Assembly: GCA_902805475.1 (NCBI GenBank)
Contig: CADCSX010000006.1
Span: forward strand, 992,001 to 1,056,000
DNA length: 64,000 nucleotides
Reading direction: 5' to 3'
Source: Entonaema liquescens
Taxonomy: Eukaryota > Ascomycota > Sordariomycetes > Xylariales > Xylariaceae
How positions within the stretch are numbered: the first letter of the stretch is position 1; the number at the start of each line of letters is the position of its first letter. The position numbers were made by a program, and so were the translations under genes. The notes beneath the pieces were generated by a model that saw only the letters and a program-made list of their open reading frames with translations, had not been told where the DNA came from and made no database searches. This document shows positions 10,943 through 20,621 of the stretch, piece after piece.

Positions 10943-11775
10943 ATGGCACACCTTCCTGATACCCCATTTTCCGATTGGCCAACAGTTCGATATGCTGAGT
11001 TGGTCAAATTATATCAACTCACGCCTAGAGTCCATCTTGTCAAGCTGGCTAATAGCCCTGAAACTCGAATGGTTGTTAAATACGCCTCTGGTGATACATC
11101 AAAAGGAAGTATATGGAAAGAGATGGGCGTTTTAAAAACTACACAGAGTCATCCTTCCATACTTCCCGTCGAACGTCTTATAGTAGACGATAACAATCAC
11201 ATTATTGGGATAGGGACTAAATTCATCCCTGGTGGTGATCTTCATCGCAACAAAGACCGAATTTTTAAGTTAAGGTGGCTCAAGCAGCTTATCGAAGTTC
11301 TAGATTTTCTTCATCTCGACCAAGGTAGCATCTACTATAAGATGATCTTAAATCGATGGCTATTAACGTGTCTCCAGGCATTGTTCACGGCGACCTCCAT
11401 ATGGGCAATATACTGATCGACGAAGCTGCAGACAGGCTTGTGCTGTGTGACTTCAGTATGGCCAAGAAAGCTACAGGGGGAAACCTGATTGAAGAATTCT
11501 GGAGTGCTATGTGGACTCTCTATGAGCTGATCACGTTGGATTTTACGGCCGAGGAGGAACAAATTCAGAACTCACAACGCGAGAATGGGGTATATAGCTT
11601 GGATACCAAGTCCATAGAAAAGCTTCCTAGTTGGCATGTAAGGACAAAGCTTGACTGTGATGCAGAGGCATTTCGAAGCTATCTTATGGAGTGGATCAGA
11701 ATACGCAGTGAAAACCTGCAATCCATTCGAGCGAGAAACCCAGAAGCAATGGACAGCGTTTCAAAGACGGGGTGA
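10943..11775 (+). CDS. Protein kinase-like protein, small and divergent
   Basis: Two exons, 10943-11324 and 11378-11775, with a 53-nt intron (branch TATTAACG). They encode 259 residues. Kinase landmarks visible: Lys46 in MVVKYA, Glu60 in IWKEM as the candidate alpha-C glutamate, catalytic loop HGDLHMGN with Asp133 and Asn138, and DFS (152-154) in place of DFG. No clear glycine-rich loop is present in the first 40 residues. This matches the short HGDLHxxN kinase-like proteins that are common and variable in Pezizomycotina; substrates are unknown. The frame stops at 11775. Skipping one base near the C run at 11740 would open a different tail to 11848 containing KGQFMYVKGSRVGQQEW, which looks more protein-like than the present end, so a frame error near the C-terminus is possible. 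Function as an active kinase is not assured. Confidence 0.68.
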
Positions 11776-11848
11776 GATCCGTAAGAAGGGTCAATTCATG
11801 TATGTTAAGGGGTCAAGAGTTGGACAACAAGAATGGACTAGGATATAA

Positions 11849-12208
11849 TAGAAAGGGTCTGATTGAAGTCGTCGACGAAGAGTTAGGTATTTCGGGTGTT
11901 AGAGGTGAAATTATGTAGCTTATAATTATATTAGAGATATTTGCATGAGCTATAGGTATGTATAGATAGGTACATAAGGTAGGTACTTATACGCATAGGC
12001 CATTCCTTATTGGTGGGCGAACGCGCTTGCTTGGGTTTCGACGCGACCTACCGCCAACCAATTATCGATAAGGCTCAATCGACACAAGCTTAAACCTCCC
12101 ACCTAAGGTTACCCTAGACTCAGGTATCCAAATAAATACAACGCAACATCCAACAACCACTTATGATATTACACCGAAAGGCGTTCCCAATGTCGCTTTA
12201 TAGCGACA
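11849..12208. other. Intergenic region and GCP2 promoter/leader
   Basis: This short spacer upstream of GCP2 holds several TAGGTA-type motifs between 11955 and 11995. The leader ends in the hairpin and upstream ORF described separately. Confidence 0.6.
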
Positions 12209-12267
12209 ATGTCTTCGAGGGTCTCCAACTACTCAGAGAGGCGCACAAATGGCACCAGCGACAATGA
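12190..12267 (+). promoter_or_regulatory. Hairpin and overlapping upstream ORF at the GCP2 start
   Basis: TGTCGCT at 12191-12197 pairs with AGCGACA at 12202-12208, a 7-bp stem with a 4-nt loop that ends at the base before the GCP2 ATG. An upstream ATG at 12190, out of frame with GCP2, opens a 25-codon frame that ends at 12267, past the main start. Both features could reduce initiation at 12209. Whether the transcript begins upstream of 12190 is unknown. Confidence 0.4.
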
Positions 12268-15092
12268 TAGCAACCCGCGACCCCGCGCAAGTGCTCATGC
12301 TTCAAGAGCTTCTCAATCTCAACATGATCAACGATCCACTCGCTCTCCCCAGACTGCCAATATCAATCCCGCTCATAAACGTAGCGCCTCGGGGAATCCC
12401 CGGCCAGCTAGTAGGACTGCCGAAGAGCGAAGAACCGAGCGCATGACGGTCACTACGAAAGAAAAGTTGATTTCGAGGACAAGGAGCCCTGACAGACGGT
12501 CTAGGGATGCGCCTCCGCCAGAAAAACGCAAGTCAAAAGAAGCGCCCAAGCCTCGCCATTCAGATACGAAGTCGAGGGATTCAAAGGCTGATGCGCCGCC
12601 TAGTATGTCTCAGATTAGTGAATTTGCATCTTGAGCGAACATAGAACATAGAACTTGACTAATTTCTTTTGGCTGCTAGCATCATGGGAACCCGTGGCTA
12701 ATCTTACACCGCACACCTCTGCGCCCCTTGCGATACGTGTATCTATACCCCCTTCTGCTTCGGAAGCGCCGCTCTCGCTGCAACCACAACCTCTACATGA
12801 ATTGTCCTTAGAGGCCCAAGAGGCCGTCATAATTGAGGATTTATTATTCGTTTTTATGGGCTATGAAGGGCAATATATCCGATATGCTTATTCGTACGAT
12901 CCCAACGAAGAGAGGGACCGACTGGCCGGACCTGAATTTAAGATACTGCCCGGTCTCGATCCTAGTCTGCAAGACCTGACCTTATCAATGCTTAAAATGG
13001 CCACTTACTATTCAGCCCTCGAGACCTTTGTCGACGTACAGAGTAGGGAAGAATTTGGGGCTGTAAACCATGCGCTATGTGCCGCAATCAGAAAGTCGTT
13101 GCACGACTATCTGATAATGGTTGCACAGCTAGAAACCCAGTTCTTAACTAACGATACCTTCACCCTACATCTGCTTAACGTCCATACACTCCCTACGAGT
13201 CAGATGATGTTCCAGCTCTATTCATTAGCTCACGAATTTCTCAAGAGGAACGCGCTTTTGGATGACGAGAGTTCGGAGGACTCAGACCCTGACGATATTG
13301 AGAATATCCTGGAAAACCTAAAGAGGGGCGGCGAGCTCGTACCTGGAAACATGACTGGAAAGAAAGTCTGCAAGGGTGGCGTGGTTATAGGTCTGATCAC
13401 TAAGAGATTGGAAACCATGTCTGGAGATCCCGCTGCTAGATCATTACTCACGTCCTTGCTACGTGATGCCAGTCGACCATATATGGCGATGCTGAACGAG
13501 TGGCTACATCATGGCGAAATAAGAGATCCGCATTCCGAATTTCTTATAAAGGAGCAAAAGAGTATTAGGCGAGACAGGTTAGAGCAAGACTATACCGACG
13601 ACTACTGGGAAAGACGATATACCGTTCGAGAGCATGACATTCCTCCACAGTTAGTAGCCGTCAAGGAAAAGGTCCTCTTGGCAGGGAAGTACCTCAACGT
13701 TGTGCGGGAATGTGGCGGAGTTGACGTTAGTAAAGTCGCTCAAGACGTTCCCAAATCCTTCGACGACCCGCACTTCCTCGACAACGTCAATAATGCATAT
13801 GCTCACGCGAATGAATCGCTTATGAAGTTGCTCCTAACCACTCATGCTCTTCCCGCCAGGCTACAGTCGCTGAAGCATTACTTTTTCCTCGATCCGTCTG
13901 ATTATTTCACCTATTTTATGGAGCTCAGCGCATCGGAATTGCGGAAGCCCGTTAAGTCTGTCAATGTCGTCAAACTACAGTCCCTCCTCGATCTCGTCCT
14001 ACGGCAGCCAGGGAGTATTGTGTCGATGGATCCATTTAAAGAAGATGTGCATGTCGAAATGAATGAGATCGGCCTTATCAAGATGTTGCAACGCGTCGTA
14101 AATATCACAGGTATTGAGCAAGGAGAGGCACTGCAACCCCTGAGCAACCAGCCTATCGAAAACGATAAGAATGCAGTCGGCTTCACCTCGCTACAACTCG
14201 ACTATACGGTACCGTTTCCCGTATCGTTGGTCATTAGCCGGAAGACAGTATGGCGCTACCAGGCGCTGTTCCGTTATCTTCTATCGTTAAGATACCTAGA
14301 GTCACAGCTGGCGACTACATGGCAAACGCACAATACAGGGGTTGTTTGGTGCCACAAGTCGTCTATCAGACGTATCGAGATCTGGAAGAGGCGAGTGTGG
14401 ACCTTGAGGGCGCGAATGGTGGTTTTTGTCCAACAATTACTCTACTTTTGTACTTTGGAAGTCATCGAGCCCAATTGGCAGTCTCTGATGTCAAGGCTCA
14501 AAGCTAAGGATGGAAGTATAGATGGGTCGGGCAAGCCGGACCGGACTGTGGATGAATTGATGCAGGATCATGTGGATTTCTTGGACACTTGCCTGAAGGG
14601 TTGCATGCTAACCAACGGCAAGCTAATTCGAGTAAGTGGCTATAAATTGTTGCGGCTACCGCGTCTCCGCTAACATATTTCCAGATCCATTCCAAACTAA
14701 TGCAGACTTGTACCGTATTCGCCGCTCATATGAACTGGCTGTCGCGCGAGCTCGAAAAGTCTGATCCAGATTTGATCGGCCCTATAAAACCGCCAAATAT
14801 GAGTGACAAGGAGTGGAAACGGTTCCAGGCTATAAAGTCTCAGAAATCGCATAGCGATAGCGGGTCAAACAGCCAGCTACAAGACGAGGAGACTCGGGTC
14901 AACAACCTATTTGAGATCATCAGAAATTGGGAGAAGAACTTCAGCCGGCATTTGCAAATCCTGCTAGATGCTCTAAACCATTATGCGGCCACAGAGACCG
15001 TGGTTTTACTAAGTTTGTGCGCGAGATTAGCTACCGCTAACCAAGGAACTGATTTCTCGGGCCCCCGTAATGAAGATGACAGCGCTGCATAA
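12209..15092 (+). CDS. Gamma-tubulin complex component 2 (Spc97/Alp4/GCP2 family)
   Basis: Three exons, 12209-12602, 12680-14631 and 14685-15092, encode 917 residues, close to the roughly 900 usual for GCP2. Residues 1-135 are a disordered Ser/Arg/Lys-rich leader. The GRIP1 region follows (EAVIIEDLLFVFMGYEGQYI). The most diagnostic stretch is MLNEWLHHGEIRDPHSEFLI, then DYTDDYWERRYTVRE and LLAGKYLNVVRECGG, which matches GCP2 rather than GCP3. The C-terminal GRIP2 region runs to FFLDPSDYFTYFMELSASEL, VVWCHKSSIRRIEIWKRRVW and HVDFLDTCLKGCMLTN, and exon 3 continues with IHSKLMQTC. The protein binds gamma-tubulin and nucleates microtubules at spindle pole bodies. The splice joins restore clean frames (PPT|SWEPV and LIR|IHSKL). 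The next gene, AIM41, is convergent. Confidence 0.93.
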
Positions 15093-15656
15093 GTGTCTCG
15101 TGTCATTTATGGAGCCTTTGACACGATGCATCAGCCCGGCCAGGATATTTCATGGATTGAGACTTATGACAGGCGTTTAGGCGAGACGAAAATTAGTTGG
15201 CGTAAGGCATAGCTGTGCTACGCAGTGAGGAGATAAAGATACCTTGGAAATATGAATTAATCGGTACTTCAAATATATATGAACTCCTAACCCCTCTTTG
15301 GCTAGGGCTTAGGAATTGGGTCTTTGGCCAAGCAAATGACTCTATAAGACTTCTATTGTCCTCATTCACAAGTTTAGTATCATAATATTAGAGCATCACT
15401 ATGCGAGAACTTCATCGCGAGTTGTTGAAGTATTGAATATTTTATTGAGTGAGGATATGATTTTAAAACTAGCCGAGATTTTTTATGCGCCGGGTGATGC
15501 AATGCAATCGTAGCCGCATTCGTCGTGATGTAGAATATATAGTACAGGCATTGATACATATATCTCATACCCCTCCTTTTTTTTGTCCCCTCCCCCTTTT
15601 TTTCCCCTTATCTAGGTACCTTACCTAGCGTGCGAAGAGAGCCAAGCTGTCTGTGC
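15093..15656. other. Intergenic region between convergent GCP2 and AIM41
   Basis: It holds the two 3' ends. A pyrimidine-rich tract at 15571-15607 and a CTAGGTACCTTACCTAG motif at 15612-15628 are the only notable sequences. Confidence 0.65.
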
Positions 15657-16454
15657 CTATCGATTGGCGGCCAACAGCTCCTTGACGATCTTGGCCAGCT
15701 GTGCCTTATCGACGGTCTTGCCGTCGAGAGGGCCGGCGGGAGCCAGGAGGGTCTTCATGACGTCGCCGAAGGGAGGGGTAGTACCGCTGGGGGCGGGGGG
15801 GACGGAGGCGGCGGCCTCGCTGGTCAGGGCGGCGAGGACGCCGGCGACGACGGTGCGCAGCTCGGCCTCGGACACGTCCCGGATGCCGCTGGCGTCGACG
15901 TACTCGGCGAGGATGGCGACCTGCTCGCGCTCCTTGTCGACGAGGTCCTGGCGGCCGGCGGCGCGGAACTCGGCCGCGGCGTCGTCGCAGGCGCGCTGGG
16001 TCCTGCGCAGGAGGGCGACGAGCTGGGCGTCGCTGGTCACGGGCGAGGAGGTCTTGGAGGCGTTGAGCACGGCGGAGAGGACGGAGCGGATGGCGGTTAG
16101 GCGGGGGGCGTCTTTCGCGCGCACTAGGGAGGGCCGGGGGTCAGTATATATAGGTACCTAAGGTAATTGCGCTTTTGTCTGTTTTAATAGGGTTGTTGCT
16201 GTTACTGGTGGTGGTGGTGGTGGTGTTAAATAGGTAGTAGGTACGCACTCGCTGCCTTCAGATCGCCTTTAATCTTTTGTAGTAGAGGCGGTGGTGGCGG
16301 GGACGCCTCTTCGCTCGAGTAAAACCGTGCGCTGCATCGGCGGCTCAGGAACCCGGGGTCGCGGGGTTGTCGTTGTAGAGGGGTATGAAATGACGATGGG
16401 TGTGCGTAGTCGTAGGCGCTCCGCGACGCGGGAAAAAGGTCGTAGGGATGCCAT
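15657..16454 (-). CDS. aim41: Aim41/YqeY-like mitochondrial protein
   Basis: Two exons, 16249-16454 and 15657-16123. The intron donor is GTGCGT and the junction a|tg creates Met in LKAAMRAKDAPRLTAIRSVL. The body is a YqeY/GatB-related helical domain (LRSVLSAVLNASKTSSP after the junction is close to family consensus; then QLVALLRRTQRACDDAAAEF, VDKEREQVAILAEYV and the C-terminal GKTVDKAQLAKIVKELLAAN). Family members are small mitochondrial proteins of unclear role, possibly linked to aminoacyl-tRNA amidation by analogy with GatB tails. The N-terminus is broken as written. The only suitable ATG (16454, MASLRPFSRVAERL, Arg-rich presequence-like) is in a different frame from RRCSARFYSSEEASPPPPPL, which leads into the domain. 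Removing one base from the G run 16355-16358 joins them and gives 223 residues. GC-rich DNA also creates a long open frame on the opposite strand, which I discount. Confidence 0.88.
16206..16225. repeat. (GGT)n in the AIM41 intron
   Basis: About six GGT units lie inside the AIM41 intron (16124-16248), so length variation should be neutral for the protein. Confidence 0.85.
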
Positions 16455-18832
16455 GTCTGGATTTACTTGTTTCGGTGAACCTTAGGTTTAGGTAATTACC
16501 TAGGTAACTATCTTTTACCCTTTTCCTCCTAGGCAGTTTTTCCAATGTATGGTTTGGGTCCGGGGATAATTATATTCAGGGAGATTGGATGATGTCGAAC
16601 CAATCGAGTTGGGATTTCGGTACGGTGAAAGGTCCCGGTCGGTCAGGCTCTTAAATTTCTTTTTTTTTTCTCACCTTGGGTTGGGTTGGGTACCTATCGT
16701 CAAAGCGTAAGGTATCTGGTGATATCACGATCGTCGCTGACCGCTGAGAAAAGCTATGGGTTATGAGTTATGGGCAAAACTGCACATGTGAGGAAGCTAC
16801 CGAAGACTCCTGCAAGAAAAGCTAAAGTGGAATTGAATTAAGTTTAAGAGTGGTTCCTATTGGTTCCTGCTGTTCCCGCTATGCACGCCCTAACCCAATT
16901 TCCTTTAAGCTTTAAGGTCTCTTTAGAGTTATAATCGGATTATAGAATATATAACTAAAAAAAAGCTTTACCTGCCGGCGGGACGGACTGCTACTCCTTG
17001 TTGAGCTGCTTGTTGAGATAAGTTATACCTCAGTACCTGCGTATGATATGTATGTGTTCCTCATCAATGGGAAACGAGATTCGTAGTCCACATGACCTGA
17101 TAGGACGTCATTTACGACCCATGCTTCCCCATACCGAGAATGGTTGCTACGTTGATCGACGGTCGGGTTATTTTCATATGCTAAGGCACAACCAAGCAAG
17201 GCACACACACCAAGCTTTACACCATTGACTCCCAAATGCCCTCGTCAACGTTTCAAGGAGATATTACCTGCATCACATTAGATAGCAAAAGGATCTGGAA
17301 AACGTCACCTGACAGATAATGGCAGCGAGATGTTCTACCGGGTAGCAAGGGTCGGGATGGGAATTTACATCCGCGGTAAGGCCCACTACCATCACCTACA
17401 GCCCAACGGTTTTGTCCTTGGCCGCCACTTCGTTACACAGCACAGTCACATAATCAATCACAATTAGCTACCCGAGCAAAGGTCTCGTAATAGAGTAACA
17501 CGGGAAGCTACCCTTGCGGTTGAATAGAGGTAATCTATTTCAACCGAGATGACTTTTTTCAGCGATTGGCCCGGACGGTTATATAATCTTACAAGGGGAG
17601 GGGAGGAGGCTGTCTCACTCTTTGTCCTGTCACTCGCGGTTGTAACGTCGTTGATGGTGGCCACGCTGTTGCCCTCCGAGCAGCAGGCAGTGGCAAGGCC
17701 GGGTAGGGTAGTCTCAACAGTCTAGAACACGGCATTTAAGAATTTGGAAACGAAGCAGGACCGGGGGTGGCCCACTGTCAAGTTGGTCCGCCCGCGACTT
17801 GGGAGACCGGGAATGCGGGCGGAATGTGCGATCAAAAGGAGATGCCGTGACAGCGGCTCTAGCCGCCCGTACCTGCTTTAGAATACTCGAAACGGGGCGT
17901 ATTTCTCGATACTAGCCAGTAAGATTACCTAACCTTAGTGTGTATGTATGTATGTATGTATGTATGTATGTATATGTGCGTGTTACACATCCGATGTATC
18001 TTTTATACTTTTATACTTTTATTTTTTCCTGTAGTTATACCTATGGAACATACTTACCCTAGAGTACATACGTATGTACGTACGAACTTTAATGTGTATC
18101 GTGTTGGGCAGGAGGTACCCTATGGGTATCTGCTCGATTGGGTTGAGACACACGACCCGACTAGTTGGACCCGAGACTCTGGTAGAAGGAGCAAAGGGGA
18201 TCCCTTGATTTGCTGCTTCCCTTTTGGCTGCAAACCTTAAGCTGACTTCATGTTCTCCCTTCCAATTCCCTCTTTCCTCTCCACTCGCCCCTCTCCGTCT
18301 TCGCTGTCCTGCCTTTTCCATATATTCCATATCCCGTATTCTATATTCTATATGCTTAACCCTCACCTCTGTATCACATACCCTTCCGAACGTCATTCAA
18401 AATCCATATGGTCCAATGCTGTATCAACGTATATTCTATAAATGCAATCCTGTCCTTATCTGCTGATTGTTGAACGTACAACGTGCGAAGCCTGGTCCTT
18501 TCCGCAGAGGCACATGGACGACAGCCCGTGGCAGCCCTACCAGCATCCTATACAACCCTCCCCATACAACCAAGCCCCCACCCCTTCTCTACCGGGATAA
18601 AAGAACGAGCAAGCGACACGATGTCGACCCGATTAGTCTGACCCGCGTCTGCCTTGACCCGCCGTGCACCTCGCCTCTCCACCGCAGCAAGATTTCCTTC
18701 CGGGAGAGCCGCTAAACGACTTCCCCCCGACTTCAACGCCTCGGTTTTCTACCCACACATACATACCTTGATTTGGAATTTATTAGCTTTCTATCGAGTT
18801 CGACCTTCGTTGAGAGCCTGAAATAGGGATAC
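16455..18832. other. Gene-poor region with simple repeats
   Basis: No gene was recognised in 2.4 kb. The stretch 16480-16510 holds TAGGTA-type motifs, 16661-16670 a T run, and 17939-17974 a TGTA tetranucleotide repeat. A 16-bp perfect palindrome, GTACATACGTATGTAC, lies at 18064-18079. From 18240 to 18460 the sequence is pyrimidine-rich and could be a leader or promoter for an unannotated transcript, but no convincing frame follows. Confidence 0.6.
17939..17974. repeat. (TGTA)n microsatellite
   Basis: About eight tandem TGTA units, slightly degraded at the right end, lie in intergenic DNA. Confidence 0.9.
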
Positions 18833-20621
18833 TTACAACCGAAAATATGGCTACCATTTTTATAGTGCTCGTTAGCATCGACCATGGTCCCATTTCGGAC
18901 ATTCGAGTTGAAGAGCTAGGTTAGGGCCTCACCTTAAGTGCAGGGTTGGTCGCTTCTGCCCTTGCCTGTGCCACCAGGACGTGAAATTCCGTAATAGTCA
19001 TGCTGCGAAATGTCAACAATTCTGTGTGCAACCGGCGCATTCTTCACCAAACCGGTATTGAGCTTACCCGAGTAGCTCTGTGAACGGGTACAAGGCTAGA
19101 GACCCGAGCAGCAGGCGAACGTTTTCTTGGTTGTGGACACCAATATCAAATTCTCTCGGATCTACGCGAAATGTCAGGATCAAATATTCGGGAAAAGCCA
19201 GCGGCTTCGTACTTTCAGACCAACCACACATGGGTAGAGGGATCACTGTGAGAAATAACCAATTAGCAAATGCTTCTATGCCGAGCTGGGCACTGGAACC
19301 CGGTTGGGGGTTCGCTCTAGAGATGAGCCCAATGATCAGGCGTCGGTGGAATAAACCCAGGGACGAATGAACCCTCAAATACCTACTTCGCTCTTCGACG
19401 TCGGTAAAACCAGCTTGCCTCATCCAATGCCCAAGCCGTCGTGGTGCCTCGACGTTTTTAAGCTGCGACAATGCTCGGCTGTATTTATCTGACCACTGGC
19501 GAAGTGCATGACCTATTAGAAATTCCCTAATGAGCACACGCACGACTCTATCCATAATTTGTCCCCCTTACCATCTGTCAGTGTGCCATTGTCGGATTGC
19601 GCGTTATAATCGATTTCAACCATTTGGCACCATCCGCCGCGGCGTAGACACCGGAGGATATCACGCATGTAATCGTGCCATCGATTCCTGTCGACACCTC
19701 CGGCTACAAGTCTACTATTGACGAGGTCGAAATGATTGGAGGGAAATGAAAGGCTGCGAAGGATTTAGTTGAGATTCCTGCACAGGCGATTGGCCATTCC
19801 GGTCCTTACGGCATGTTTAAGTTGTCGACATTCAGGTAGAGGTTCTCAACACTTTCGTCGGGGTTGTAATGATGGGGGCTCACGTCGATGCCAATGACCT
19901 GCATTCTTCGATGTTAGCTACTAAAGACTCTTTAAACGATAAATATGTCTTCACGCGAGCCGGCTGTTAGCATCAAGCTCACCAAACCAATCTCGCGGTT
20001 CAAATGCGCCAGCTACAGCGGCTTTCTTGCTCTGGCCTGCGGCTGAGGCGAAACTTCAACGACAGAAGCCTATCACATCGCAAGAGAAGATAGAGGTGTT
20101 TTCCTCCCGAAGATGTATATGTTAGAAAAGACTTTCGCGATGAGGGCGAGGTTTGGTCCTCGGTATCGGGAAATCGTTGAGCACGATCGATGCAAGAAAC
20201 TACTCTATACGTGCCTCGCATCTAGGATTCTCCCAAGCCACTTGGAAAGCCCACATCCCCGTTCCGAAGCCACAGTCGAGTACTCGCCTTAAGGCGCCCA
20301 TGGGTGGGAAGATAGATCTCCCGTCAAAAACCTTGGCCAAGACATCGTACTGAATGCGCAAGCGAATGGTCTCATCCTGCGAGAAGGTACGTCGACATCA
20401 GTTTGTGGGTCCGATTCGAAAAAGGAGTCTTTGGCGTTTGCAGACCTCGTCAACAGGCACAAGATATATCCTACGGTCCACTGAACAGCGCTGGTATGTC
20501 CTGTTGTGGTGGGTAAACGTTTCGCGCACTTCGTCGGTGACCTCTTCGGTGTCGGCGTGCCTATTAGAGTTTAGTGAGCAGAACTCTTCTGCTGAGGTTT
20601 AGGGTATATCTACCCAGTCAT
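18833..20621 (-). CDS. LaeA-like SAM-dependent methyltransferase
   Basis: Eight exons on the reverse strand fit one frame: 20614-20621, 20446-20560, 20215-20376, 19810-19898, 19572-19753, 19068-19512, 18933-19002 and 18833-18850. They encode 362 residues. Family landmarks: TEEVTDEVRETFTHHNRTYQ at the start, DETIRLRIQYDVLAKVFDG, SAM motif I VLDCGFGTGMWAFQVA, VIGIDVSP, then FPSNHFDLVNSRLVAGGVDR and LRRGGWCQMVEIDYNAQSDN, ending with RRLGHWMRQAGFTDVEER. This is the class of fungal methyltransferases related to LaeA and TAM, many of which affect secondary metabolism; the substrate here is unknown. The first exon is only ATGACTGG. The third intron (19899-20214, 316 nt) appears to use a GC donor. 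The last exon of 18 nt ends PYFRL and is the least certain. It stands alone in a gene-poor region, with no biosynthetic genes beside it in this window. Confidence 0.83.

Noticed and set aside
15630..16161. Long plus-strand frames, one Gly-rich
   Set aside because: They are antisense to the GC-rich AIM41 exon, and the AIM41 frame matches a known family.
18833..18850. Extension of the LaeA-like gene past the last exon through the GTAAGT after PYFRL
   Set aside because: The nearest acceptor would leave a 19-nt intron, too short to splice, so the TAA was taken as the stop.
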